Origin: Propionibacteriaceae bacterium
GTDB lineage: Bacteria > Actinomycetota > Actinomycetes > Propionibacteriales > Propionibacteriaceae
Length of the DNA stretch: 64,000 nt
Assembly: GCA_030537675.1 (NCBI GenBank)
Contig: JAUNVL010000003.1
Coordinates: 22,938 to 86,937 of the forward strand
Reading direction: 5' to 3'
The notes below the pieces were generated by a model. The model was not told the origin of the DNA. It saw only the letters and a program-made list of their open reading frames with translations, and made no database searches. Each line of letters starts with the position of its first letter. The first letter of the stretch is position 1. Positions 1 to 7,848 of the stretch are shown here, piece by piece. The position numbers and the translations under genes were made by a program.

Positions 1-1435
1 CCTCGCCGAAGAACCTCTGGTAAATGCGTCCAAAGAGCCACACCACCGGCCGGCCGATCACTGCAGCAGCCAGCACGCAACCGATCAGCACTGCAACGCA
101 GCCCACGCCGGCCCAGACCAGCGGTTCAGGCACGTCCTCGAAGAACACGCCGCAGATGATCCCGGCGACACCGAGCAGGATGAGGGCGAACCCGATGTGG
201 ACGCCGGTATTCACCGATTCGGTTTCGGTGGCGGCATTCGTCATTGCCTCGACGGGACGGGTGGCTGAGGCCTTCCGCGCGGGTGCCCAGGCGGCCACCA
301 TCGTGATGATGAGCGCGAGAACATACGACGAGACGACGGCCTGCCACGTGAGGGTGGGTACGGCGGTCCCGATGTCGATGCCGAATCCACCGAGCGCGAG
401 GCCGATGAGGGCTGTCAGCGCCCAGCCTGCGGCGATACCGATGGTGGCGCCCACGAATCCGATGACGGAAGCCTCGAGGAGCACCGAGTTGCGGACCTGA
501 TTGCGCTTGGCCCCCAGCGCTCGCAGCAGTGCGAGTTCACGGCTGCGTTGTGCCACGAGGATGGAGAAGGTGTTGAGGATGAGCAGCGAGGCCACCACGA
601 GGGCGATGGCTGCGAAGACGAGGAGGAACGTGTTGATGAACGACAGGCCGATGGACAGCTGTTCTTCCAACTCGTCGGCCTGTTCCTGTCCGGAGACGGC
701 GGAGAGGCCCTCGGGCAGCAGGTTCTGGACGTCGGTGGTGATCTGCTCTGCGTCGGCTCCCTCATCGGTCGCGATCCAGGCGGCGCTGTACTCGGCCGCG
801 CCATCGAGAACCAGGTCACGCATCTCGTCCAGGGTGAAGAACAGGTAGCTCGCCCCGGCAGTCGCGCCTGAGCCGAACGTGCCCGTTCCCGCGATGGTGT
901 AGACGCGAATGCCGTTCTTCGGCGTCGACACTTTGAGCTCATCCCCGACGGCATAGCCACCACGCTCCATCGTGGACGGGTCGATGACCACGTCCCGGTC
1001 GTTCTTCGGAGACGAGCCGTCGATGATGCGCGCGCCCTCTGCCCCGCCTGCGGCCGGCGTGGTGTACCAGTTGGTGCCGATGCCGGGTGCACCGCCGAAG
1101 GCGAGAACTTTCCCGTTCTTGTCCAGGGGGTAGAGGCTCGTGCTCATCACGACACCTGTGGCTTCAGAAACACCCTCCAGTACGGAGATCTTGTCCAACA
1201 ACTCCGGCGTCACCCGCGCCTGGACGGTGCTGGCGGTGTCATCAAAGGCTCCCCCGCCTGAGGCAACGTTCACGTCGGCGATTCCCGACTTGAGGATGGA
1301 GTTGAAGCTGGAGCCGAGGAGGTTGGTGAACATCAGGGACCCGGACACGAACGCGATGCCCAGCACGATCGAGAACGCGCTCAGCACCAGCCGGAGTTTG
1401 CGCCCCATGAGGGAGCGCCATGTGGCATGCAGCAT
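1..1435 (-). CDS. ABC transporter permease, FtsX/MacB type (3' end beyond window)
   Basis: Membrane subunit of an ABC transporter of the MacB/FtsX type; the reading frame is open to the left edge, so the C-terminus is missing. It begins MLHATWRSLMGRKLRLVLSA at 1435, three bases after the ATPase gene ends. A first membrane helix lies near residues 14-36, followed by a large extracytoplasmic region (about 45-245) and then three hydrophobic segments with the usual FtsX-domain pattern, including RSRELALLRALGAKRNQV. A further hydrophobic stretch near residues 405-460 suggests the full protein carries a second FtsX half, as in 800-plus residue permeases. Such systems export lipids, peptides or antibiotics, or act on the cell envelope; the substrate cannot be read from the sequence. 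Confidence 0.85.
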   Translation of the reverse strand, partial: MLHATWRSLMGRKLRLVLSAFSIVLGIAFVSGSLMFTNLLGSSFNSILKSGIADVNVASGGGAFDDTASTVQARVTPELLDKISVLEGVSEATGVVMSTSLYPLDKNGKVLAFGGAPGIGTNWYTTPAAGGAEGARIIDGSSPKNDRDVVIDPSTMERGGYAVGDELKVSTPKNGIRVYTIAGTGTFGSGATAGASYLFFTLDEMRDLVLDGAAEYSAAWIATDEGADAEQITTDVQNLLPEGLSAVSGQEQADELEEQLSIGLSFINTFLLVFAAIALVVASLLILNTFSILVAQRSRELALLRALGAKRNQVRNSVLLEASVIGFVGATIGIAAGWALTALIGLALGGFGIDIGTAVPTLTWQAVVSSYVLALIITMVAAWAPARKASATRPVEAMTNAATETESVNTGVHIGFALILLGVAGIICGVFFEDVPEPLVWAGVGCVAVLIGCVLAAAVIGRPVVWLFGRIYQRFFGE

Positions 1436-1438
1436 GTA

Positions 1439-2461
1439 TCAGCCCAGCGCCGCGCGGCGCGGAAGGGTCTGCTCGAACTCGTCGGCTTCCTCGATTTCGC
1501 TCTGCCGAGGCGCTGCGCCGCCGTCACGAAAAATGACATGGGTGCCATCCGGCGTGCGGTCGGAGGCCGTTGTCGCTTCGGCGAGGTTGGGCGCACCATG
1601 GGAAATGTTCGGCGCACCGTTGGGACTGCTCGGGGAGTCAGCTGTGGAGGCGGACGAACGCCACTCCACGTGACTGCTGGCAGCCACGGCCTCCTGTCGT
1701 TCCTTGGCCTCGGCCGGCTCGGCCACCTGGTCGTGGCGCGGGTAGATCCTGGCCATTGTCTGCAGGAGCTCATCCTGCGTTGCGTTGCGGAGTTCTTCGA
1801 TGATCTGACCGTCGGAGAGGAAAACCTGTCGATCCGCGTAGCTGGCAGACAGGGCGTCGTGGGTGACCATCACCACCGTCTGGCCGAATTCGTCGACGCT
1901 GCGACGCAGGAAGTTCAACACCTCGGCTGCCGAGGTGGAATCGAGGTTGCCGGTGGGTTCGTCGCCGAACACGATGTCCGGGCGGTTCATCAGGGCGCGG
2001 GCGCATGCGACGCGCTGTTGTTGTCCGCCGGAGAGTTCCGATGGTTTGTGGGTGAGACGGTCACCCAGGCCCAGGACTCCGACGATGCGGTCGAACCATT
2101 CCTTGTCCACCTTCTTGCCGGCGATGGCCAGGGGAAGGACGATGTTCTCGCGTGCGCTCAGAGTGGGGACCAGGTTGAACGCCTGGAAGATGAATCCGAT
2201 TCGGTCCCGACGCAACTCGGTCAGGGGTGTGTCCTTCAGTGAGGCAACGTCAGTGTCGCCGATGAACACAGCACCCGAGGTGGGTGAGTCAAGTGCAGCC
2301 AAAAGGTGCATGAGGGTGGATTTTCCGGACCCGGAAGGGCCCATGATTGCAGTGAACTCGCCCCCGACGACCTCGAAGTCGACGCCCGCGAGGGCAACCA
2401 CTTCGGCTGATCCACTGCCGTAATGCTTCGACAGTCCTATGGCACGCGCTGCAATCGTCAC
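1439..2461 (-). CDS. ABC transporter ATP-binding protein (MacB/LolD type) with C-terminal tail
   Basis: ATPase partner of the permease that follows at 1435; the two genes are three bases apart and must be co-transcribed. The nucleotide-binding domain occupies about residues 1-230: Walker [10 protein letters not shown] near 41, Q-loop FQAFNLVP, signature LSGGQQQR near 143, Walker B DIVFGDEP and the H-loop VTHD. Residues after about 250 form an Ala/Pro/Ser-rich hydrophilic tail of some 90 residues that is not part of the usual 225-residue LolD-like fold. The gene sits directly downstream of the origin on the dnaA strand, where actinobacteria normally carry dnaN. Function as an ABC ATPase is certain; the cargo is unknown. 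Confidence 0.9.
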   Translation of the reverse strand: MTIAARAIGLSKHYGSGSAEVVALAGVDFEVVGGEFTAIMGPSGSGKSTLMHLLAALDSPTSGAVFIGDTDVASLKDTPLTELRRDRIGFIFQAFNLVPTLSARENIVLPLAIAGKKVDKEWFDRIVGVLGLGDRLTHKPSELSGGQQQRVACARALMNRPDIVFGDEPTGNLDSTSAAEVLNFLRRSVDEFGQTVVMVTHDALSASYADRQVFLSDGQIIEELRNATQDELLQTMARIYPRHDQVAEPAEAKERQEAVAASSHVEWRSSASTADSPSSPNGAPNISHGAPNLAEATTASDRTPDGTHVIFRDGGAAPRQSEIEEADEFEQTLPRRAALG

Positions 2462-2931
2462 GGCGCAACGCTACCAGTGGGCGTCAAAAGCGCTTGTGGT
2501 TCAGAACTCTCCACAGCTTTCCCGCGATCTGACTTTGAAGAGATTGATGAGAGTTGTAATTCAGTAGTAGTCATAGCTTCTGTGAAACCTGTGGGGAACT
2601 CATCCCATCCCTTGTCAGCGTGGACTTGCTCATGTGGACGTAGCTAGGGAGAACCTCGAACTACACGGGGAGGATTTGTGGGTAACCCTCGGCAAGAACT
2701 TGTCATTCGCGGTTCCCACGCCATGTCCACAGGTGGGTGGGCACAACATGTGGACAGATCCGAGCAGTCGAATGCCACCGGTTGGGGCGGGCTGCTGGCG
2801 GCTTCCTCGACGGTCTGGATCACGGCAAGGTGTCAGCGCCGGGGCGTGTTGCATGGCAATGGTGGTGCCGGCCATCCGCTGCTCAACTGCCGAGCGTCGG
2901 ACGAGCAGCAGCGGAGCCGTGTGGCGTCAGT
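2462..2931. other. oriC: Candidate oriC: gene-free region downstream of dnaA with DnaA-box-like sites
   Basis: A 470-base stretch without a credible gene lies immediately 3' of dnaA, the usual position of the bacterial origin. Sites close to the DnaA box consensus occur on both strands: TGTGGTTCA 2495, CTCTCCACA 2507, TGTGGGGAA 2590, TGTGGACGT 2633, TGTGGGTAA 2677, ATGTCCACA 2723 and TGTGGACAG 2749. All but one fall in the first 300 bases of the region, which also holds a relatively AT-rich patch (2530-2580) that could serve as an unwinding element. Origin assignment follows from position and box clustering; no single box is a perfect TTGTCCACA. Confidence 0.65.
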
Positions 2932-4314
2932 TCAGGATTGCTTGATGCGGTTGGTGAGTTCGGTGACCTGATTGAACAGGTCGCGGTCCACACCCATTTT
3001 TTCGTTGATCTTGCGCACCGAGTGCAACACCGTGGTGTGATCCCGGCCGCCGAATTTGGCGCCGATCTTTGGCAGCGACATTTCCGTGAGCTCACGACAC
3101 AAGTACATGGCGATCTGGCGGGCTCCCGCAATGGTGGCGACGCGACTTGCGCTGGTCAGCTCTTCCAGGGAGATGCTGAAATACGCCGACGTCGCGTTCA
3201 TGATGGAGTCCGCATCGACGCGGATCTCGCCACCGTCCCGGACCAGGTCCTTCAACACGTCCTCAGTGAGTTCAATGTCGATTTCCTGCCGATTCAGGCT
3301 TGCCAGGGCCGCTACGCGCGTCAGAGCACCTTCGAGTTCGCGAATGTTGGTGGTGATGCGCGACGCGATGAACTCGAGCACCTGGGTCCCGGCCGTCAGA
3401 CGCTGCGAGGCGGCCTTCTTCCGGAGGATCGCGATGCGGGTCTCCAGGTCAGGTGGCTGGATGTCGGTCATCAGACCCCACTCGAACCGCGAACGCAGTC
3501 GGGGTTCCAGCGCTTCGAGCAACTTCGGAGGGCGGTCCGACGTCATGACGATCTGCTTCTGCGCGTTGTGCAGGGTGTTGAAGGTGTGGAAGAACTCTTC
3601 CTGAGTCTGGATCTTGGACTCGAGGAACTGGATGTCATCCACCAGCAGGATGTCGACGTCGCGGTACGAGCGGCGGAACTCGGCTGTCCGGTTGTCGGAG
3701 ATCGCGTTGATGAAGTCGTTGGTCAACTCCTCCGTGGAGACGTACTTCACACGCAGGTTGTCGTAGTAGGCATTGACGTAGTGGCCGATGGCGTGGAGAA
3801 GGTGCGTCTTTCCCAAGCCGGAGGGACCGTAGATCATCAGTGGGTTGTACGACTTGCCGGGTTGCTCAGCGACGGCGGCCGCCGCTGCGTGGGCGAACCG
3901 GTTGGACGAGCCGGCGACGAAGGATTCGAATGTGTAGCGAGGGTTGAGTTTGACAGGTTCCGCAGTGGTGCGGGCACGGGGAAGCAGCGGTGAAGGAACG
4001 TTGTCGGCCTCGAAGACCTCCGCAGATGCCTCTGGGGTGTCCGGTACGAGGGTGGAGTCGATCATGACCGCGAGGTGTGTGGCCCGGCCAGCCTGCTCGC
4101 TGAGACGACGCTCGATCTCGCTGCGCAGCTTGGACTCGACGCGTTCACGCGTGGTCTCATCGGGCACCGCAAGCATGAGGGTGGTGCCGTGCATTGCCAA
4201 CGGCTTGGTCCGCCTGAGCCAGGCGCGGGTGGGGATGTCAGCCGCGTTGACGACTTCCTCCCAGAGGTCAACCAACTCCGGGGTAGGGACTTCACTCACC
4301 AGAGGTCCCTCCAA
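2932..4314 (-). CDS. dnaA: Chromosomal replication initiator protein DnaA
   Basis: AAA+ initiator that binds DnaA boxes at oriC and opens the duplex. The 460-residue protein shows domain I (about 1-85), a short linker, domain III with Walker [12 protein letters not shown] near 165, Walker [10 protein letters not shown] near 228 and the sensor region, and domain IV (about 365-460) with the DNA-binding signature [15 protein letters not shown]. Length is typical for the shorter actinobacterial DnaA proteins without an expanded domain II. It is transcribed away from rpmH, with DnaA boxes in its upstream region (4346-4419), consistent with autoregulation. The gene following on the same strand is an ABC transporter rather than dnaN. 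Confidence 0.98.
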   Translation of the reverse strand: MEGPLVSEVPTPELVDLWEEVVNAADIPTRAWLRRTKPLAMHGTTLMLAVPDETTRERVESKLRSEIERRLSEQAGRATHLAVMIDSTLVPDTPEASAEVFEADNVPSPLLPRARTTAEPVKLNPRYTFESFVAGSSNRFAHAAAAAVAEQPGKSYNPLMIYGPSGLGKTHLLHAIGHYVNAYYDNLRVKYVSTEELTNDFINAISDNRTAEFRRSYRDVDILLVDDIQFLESKIQTQEEFFHTFNTLHNAQKQIVMTSDRPPKLLEALEPRLRSRFEWGLMTDIQPPDLETRIAILRKKAASQRLTAGTQVLEFIASRITTNIRELEGALTRVAALASLNRQEIDIELTEDVLKDLVRDGGEIRVDADSIMNATSAYFSISLEELTSASRVATIAGARQIAMYLCRELTEMSLPKIGAKFGGRDHTTVLHSVRKINEKMGVDRDLFNQVTELTNRIKQS

Positions 4315-4664
4315 GCTCGATGGTTGGGGCCACCCCCAAAATTATTCTTCCACACAGTTTTCCACAGCGGGGTATAACTATCCCTCTTGGGGTCCCCTCA
4401 GCACCCATCCTGTGGATAAGCACTGCACAAGGTTACGAAAGTAGTGCCCAGTGGAGGGACTTCGCAACAATTTCGCCAGATTCACCGGTGTGTCGCGTGG
4501 ACTACGTCGATGTAATTTGCTTGGTTGCCTGCCCGGGGCATCGCGGTTTGTCCAGACCATGCGTCTACGCGTATCGTTGACCAGTCGCTGCCCTTTGGCT
4601 GCGACCACTTCCCCTGCCCAGCCCTGGGCAAGTTCCGACAAGATTCCTCGAGGGAGTCAATCCG
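4315..4664. promoter_or_regulatory. Divergent dnaA / rpmH control region with DnaA boxes
   Basis: This 350-base gap separates the divergent dnaA and rpmH genes. It contains a perfect DnaA box on the minus strand (TGTGGATAA, 4411-4419), a TTTTCCACA box at 4358-4366, a weaker TCTTCCACA at 4346-4354 and TTGTCCAGA at 4548-4556. The three boxes nearest dnaA flank a TATAAC stretch at 4372 that may belong to the dnaA promoter. With the cluster downstream of dnaA this makes a two-part arrangement around the gene. The boxes could serve either DnaA autoregulation or origin function. Confidence 0.6.
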
Positions 4665-4802
4665 ATGACCAAGCGTACGTTCCAGCCGAGCAACCGCCGC
4701 CGCAGCCGCACCCATGGTTTCCGCGCCCGCATGCGCACCCGCGCCGGTCGTGGCATCCTCGGCGCCCGCCGCCGCAAGGGCCGCGTCGAACTGGCTGGCT
4801 GA
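4665..4802 (+). CDS. rpmH: 50S ribosomal protein L34
   Basis: Ribosomal protein of the large subunit. The 45-residue product begins [20 protein letters not shown] and ends in a Lys/Arg-rich stretch, matching L34 over its whole length. The start ATG follows an AGGGAG ribosome-binding site. It is the first gene of the conserved rpmH-rnpA-yidD-yidC-jag-rsmG block, and rnpA begins ten bases after its stop. Confidence 0.97.
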   Translation: MTKRTFQPSNRRRSRTHGFRARMRTRAGRGILGARRRKGRVELAG

Positions 4803-4812
4803 GCCAACAACC

Positions 4813-5163
4813 GTGCTGCCAGGCGCCCGTCGACTGAGGAGACCCGCGGAGTTCCATGCGGTCTTTTCTTCGAGGGCCCGGGCAGCCACTCCGAGCGTCG
4901 TCGTGCACGTGGCCCGGTCAGCAGCCGAAATACCACCCGAATCAACCCGGGTGGGTTTCGTCGTTTCCAAGAAGGTGGGCAATGCCGTGCAACGCAACCG
5001 CGTGAAGCGGCGTCTACGTCACATGGTGCCGGTACAGGACACCCCCTTCGGAGCCGACGTCGTCGTGCGAGCGCTGCCACCGGCCGCCACAGAACCTGAC
5101 CGATTGGCTGGCGACTTTGCCAACGCATGGCGTCGGGCCTTCCGCAAGGCCTCGCCGTGCTGA
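4813..5163 (+). CDS. rnpA: Ribonuclease P protein component
   Basis: Protein subunit of RNase P, which assists the catalytic RNA in maturing tRNA 5' ends. Starting at the GTG at 4813 gives a 116-residue basic protein (LPGARRLRRPAEFHAVF...), the usual RnpA length. The signature RNRVKRRLRH lies near residues 60-70, and the N-terminal R-RLRR...F motif is present. An ATG 99 bases upstream in the same frame lies inside rpmH and would add an Ala-rich extension with no counterpart in the family, so GTG was chosen. The last bases overlap the likely GTG start of yidD. Confidence 0.93.
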   Translation: MLPGARRLRRPAEFHAVFSSRARAATPSVVVHVARSAAEIPPESTRVGFVVSKKVGNAVQRNRVKRRLRHMVPVQDTPFGADVVVRALPPAATEPDRLAGDFANAWRRAFRKASPC

Positions 5164-5465
5164 AGTACCCCCTGATCGGGTTCGTGAAGCTCTGGCGCCG
5201 TCTCATCTCGCCCGGCTACGGGGATGTCTGCAAATTCCATCCCAGCTGCTCCACCTACGGGTTGAGTGCGCTGGAGATGCACGGCGGCATCCGCGGATCA
5301 TGGCTCATCGTTCGACGCCTGGCGCGTTGTCATCCGTGGTCCATGGGCGGAGTCGACTACGTCCCGGGAACAGCCGAGGCCCTTCACTGGGCCGAACAAG
5401 AAACATCCACTTCCCCATCGGGCACACCACGTCCCGATTACTCAGCGTCTGAGGTTGCCCCGTGA
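5157..5465 (+). CDS. yidD: Membrane protein insertion efficiency factor YidD
   Basis: Small membrane-associated protein that helps insertion of inner-membrane proteins alongside YidC. The family core is complete: L-ISP near the start, then CKFHPSCSTYGLSALEMHG, RRLARCHPW and GGVDYVP. The GTG at 5157 (LKYPLIGFVKLWRRLISP) overlaps the rnpA stop and matches the usual YidD N-terminus; an ATG at 5127 in the same frame would add ten residues inside rnpA. About 25 residues follow the conserved core and are not alignable to the family. It overlaps yidC by four bases (GTGA), indicating translational coupling. Confidence 0.9.
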   Translation: MLKYPLIGFVKLWRRLISPGYGDVCKFHPSCSTYGLSALEMHGGIRGSWLIVRRLARCHPWSMGGVDYVPGTAEALHWAEQETSTSPSGTPRPDYSASEVAP

Positions 5466-6589
5466 TTGACCTGTTGATTCCGTTAGCCATACCCATCTGG
5501 GACAGCATTTACGGTGCCCTGTCGACGATGATGCAGCCCATCTACTGGGCTGTCTCCGGGATCCTGGTGCTGTTCCACTCCCTCTGGTCGAATGTCTTCG
5601 ACAAGGACTCGGGTGCGGCGTGGGCCCTGGCCATCATCTCCATGACGGTCCTCATCCGTACGCTGCTGATCCCGCTGTTCGTGAAGCAGATCAACTCGGC
5701 TCGCAACATGCAGTTGCTGCAGCCCAAGATCCAGGCGCTTCAGAAGAAGCACGGCACCGACCGGCAGAAGCTGGGCGAGGAGCAGATGAAGCTGTACAAG
5801 GAGGAGGGCGTGAACCCCGCCGCCTCCTGCGTGCCGCTCCTGATCCAGATGCCCATCCTGCTGTCACTGTTCCGCGTTCTTCAGGGTGTGGCCGACAAGA
5901 CTCCCCGTGGCCACTTCTTCAAGAGCAATCCGGATCTTGCCGCGTCCCTGCGCAATGCCGAGCTGTGGGGTGCAGGTCTCTCGGACCGCATTCCCAACGG
6001 GTTCCCCCCGATCGGGCCCACGCAAATACTTGGCGCGCTCCTGGTCATTGCCATGGTGACAACGCTGTTCATCACTCAGCTGCAGCTGATGCGCAAGAAC
6101 ATGCCGCCGGAGGCCCTCACCGGTCCGCTGGCGCAGCAGCAGAAGATGATGCTCTACATCTTCCCCGTCATGTACCTCTTCTCCGGCTTCGTCATCCCCA
6201 TCGGTGTCCTCCTCTACTGGTTCACCACGAACCTCTGGACGATGGTGCAGCAGGGCCTGCTGATCCGGAACAACCCGGCACCGAACACACCGGCCTTCAT
6301 CGATTGGCAGGAGCGCCTGCGCGCCAAGGGCAAGGACCCCGACGAGGTCATGGCCGCGCGCATGGCGAAGCGTCGCCGCACCAAGCCCGCCACCACAGGG
6401 CGCACGGTCGCAAGCCCGTCCTCCCCCAACGAAGCTGACTCCGGCGAGGCAGTGGAGGGCGAGGAGATCAAGCCCACCGTGTCGCGCCAGCAAGTGACCC
6501 GCAGTACTGTGCGTACCGTCGACGGCAAGTCCGTGGTGACCAGGCAGCAGCCGCGTTCCACCAGCCGCGCCGCACGCAAAAAGAAGTGA
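5462..6589 (+). CDS. yidC: Membrane protein insertase YidC
   Basis: Insertase of the YidC/Oxa1/Alb3 family, which places proteins into the cytoplasmic membrane with or without SecYEG. The 375-residue protein has the single-copy Gram-positive layout: hydrophobic segments near 10-40, 55-75, 120-145, 190-215 and 235-265, the conserved TVLIRTLLIPLFVKQ substrate-binding helix, and AASCVPLLIQMPILLSLFRVL. The C-terminal 95 residues are hydrophilic and basic (KRRRTKPATTG..., ending SRAARKKK), as in forms that contact the ribosome. Start is GTG, overlapping the yidD stop. YidD and the KH/R3H protein on either side are its usual neighbours. Confidence 0.97.
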   Translation: MIDLLIPLAIPIWDSIYGALSTMMQPIYWAVSGILVLFHSLWSNVFDKDSGAAWALAIISMTVLIRTLLIPLFVKQINSARNMQLLQPKIQALQKKHGTDRQKLGEEQMKLYKEEGVNPAASCVPLLIQMPILLSLFRVLQGVADKTPRGHFFKSNPDLAASLRNAELWGAGLSDRIPNGFPPIGPTQILGALLVIAMVTTLFITQLQLMRKNMPPEALTGPLAQQQKMMLYIFPVMYLFSGFVIPIGVLLYWFTTNLWTMVQQGLLIRNNPAPNTPAFIDWQERLRAKGKDPDEVMAARMAKRRRTKPATTGRTVASPSSPNEADSGEAVEGEEIKPTVSRQQVTRSTVRTVDGKSVVTRQQPRSTSRAARKKK

Positions 6590-6612
6590 CGAGCGAAGGA
6601 AAGACTGACTCC

Positions 6613-7125
6613 ATGACTGACACCACCACCCCCGCAGCCCCGGCAGCACCCTCCCCCCTGAAGCCGACGGCGGCAGAGGAGGCACTGCTGGCCGAGGGTG
6701 ACCTCGTGGCTGACTACCTCGAAGAATTGCTGGACATCGCTGATCTCGACGGCGACATCGAGAACTCAGTCAACAACGGCCGCGCGCACGTGGTCATCGA
6801 CACCGACCAGGAGCGACTGGTGGGCAAGAACGGCGAAATCCTGGAAGCCCTCCAGGAGTTGTGCCGCCTCGTGGTGATGACCGAAACCGGGAATCGTTCG
6901 CGCCTGACGCTCGACGTGGCGGGCTACCGTGAGCGTCGACGGGTGGAACTCGTGGCACTGGCGAAGGACGCCATTGCGGAGGTGTCCGAGACTGGTGAGA
7001 GCGTGCGCATGACCCCGTTGAACGCATACGAGCGTAAAATTGTGCACGACGAAGTAGCAGCCGCAGGCCTCGTGAGTGAGTCCGAGGGCGAGCCACCACA
7101 CCGTCGGGTGGTCGTCTCCAAGTGA
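6613..7125 (+). CDS. jag: KH/R3H single-stranded nucleic-acid-binding protein (Jag/KhpB)
   Basis: RNA-binding protein encoded beside yidC in most Gram-positive bacteria. After a Pro/Ala-rich N-terminus it has a KH domain (about 40-100, with VDGDIEN..., GKNGEILEALQELCRLV) and an R3H domain (about 105-165, with R-RRVELVALAKDA and MTPLNAYERKIVHD). The N-terminal Jag_N module of firmicute homologues is absent, as is usual in actinobacteria. The ATG at 6613 is chosen because a GAAGGAAAG ribosome-binding site precedes it; a GTG at 6586 overlapping the yidC stop is the alternative. Confidence 0.9.
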   Translation: MTDTTTPAAPAAPSPLKPTAAEEALLAEGDLVADYLEELLDIADLDGDIENSVNNGRAHVVIDTDQERLVGKNGEILEALQELCRLVVMTETGNRSRLTLDVAGYRERRRVELVALAKDAIAEVSETGESVRMTPLNAYERKIVHDEVAAAGLVSESEGEPPHRRVVVSK

Positions 7126-7799
7126 CGTCCCCATCCTTGGGGGACCAGTCCGGAGCGAGCGACGTCGACCAGGAGAAGGTCGAGGATGAAGCTCGCGCCG
7201 CGCTGCACTCACGGTTCCCTGAATCGGGAGAGCAACTTGATCGCTATGTCGCGATCCTGCGGAGCAAGGGCATCGAATGGGGGCTGCTGGGCCCCCGCGA
7301 GGGCGACAAGCTCTGGAGCCGTCACATCTCCAACTCGTTGGCGCTCGTCGATTCACTGGCCAATGGCATCGACCTTGCTGACGTTGGCTCCGGCTCCGGC
7401 CTTCCGGGCATTCCCCTGGCCATTGTGAGACCGGACATCTTTGTCACCCTCATCGATCCGCTGTTGAGGAGGGTCACGTTCCTGACGGAGACCCTCGAGG
7501 AACTGCGCCTGCGCAACGTGCGTGTGGAACGGCTCCGGGCGGAGGACTGCGACGAGCAGTTCGACGTGGTGACGTGCCGGGCAGTGGCACCGTTGGAGAA
7601 GCTGCTCCGCTGGACCACTCCCCTGTTCTTTCCCTCCGGTGAGCTGCTGGCCCTGAAAGGATCGAGCGCGGAGAGGGAGATCGCTGAGGCCTCCACACTG
7701 CTCTCACGATCAAGGATGAGCGCCACGATTCTCGAGGTGCGGGCGGCTCCTGACGTTGAGGGAACGCGAGCCATCAGGGTTGTATCGAAAACCAACTGA
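7122..7799 (+). CDS. rsmG: 16S rRNA (guanine(527)-N7)-methyltransferase
   Basis: Methylates G527 of 16S rRNA using S-adenosylmethionine. The 225-residue product has the GidB fold: WGLLGPREGDKLWSRHISNS precedes the SAM loop ADVGSGSGLPGIPLAIVRPD near residues 84-103, then the acidic motif ending TLIDPLLRRVTFL and the VTCRAVAPLEKL motif. The GTG start overlaps the end of the KH/R3H gene, so this is the last gene of the rpmH operon. Loss of RsmG is known to give low-level streptomycin resistance in other bacteria. A parS site begins 33 bases after its stop. Confidence 0.96.
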   Translation: MTSPSLGDQSGASDVDQEKVEDEARAALHSRFPESGEQLDRYVAILRSKGIEWGLLGPREGDKLWSRHISNSLALVDSLANGIDLADVGSGSGLPGIPLAIVRPDIFVTLIDPLLRRVTFLTETLEELRLRNVRVERLRAEDCDEQFDVVTCRAVAPLEKLLRWTTPLFFPSGELLALKGSSAEREIAEASTLLSRSRMSATILEVRAAPDVEGTRAIRVVSKTN

Positions 7800-7803
7800 G
7801 CTA

Positions 7804-7812
7804 ATAGCGATA
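7804..7812 (+). repeat. ATAGCGATA motif, copy 1
   Basis: An ATAGCGATA word continues directly into TATCGATAAGTC (to 7823), so both an ATAGCGATA and, on the other strand, a TTATCGA element are present. The same two elements recur after parB (10894-10926) and in the inverted repeat before the DUF2975 gene (53857-53890). It lies in the short AT-rich gap between rsmG and the parS site. Confidence 0.45.
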
Positions 7813-7832
7813 TATCGATAAGTCTGTATTGA

Positions 7833-7848
7833 TGTTCCACGTGAAACG
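7833..7848. promoter_or_regulatory. parS: parS centromere site 1
   Basis: The near-palindrome TGTTCCACGTGAAACG matches the universal parS consensus with a single asymmetric base (TTCC on the left arm, GAAA on the right). It lies 33 bases after rsmG and about 1.1 kb before parA. ParB nucleates here and spreads; ParA then moves the origin region. A second site lies inside parA. Confidence 0.9.

Noticed and set aside
2737-3993. Plus-strand open frame (418 codons) opposite dnaA
   Set aside because: Exactly antisense to the catalytic part of DnaA and without family signatures.
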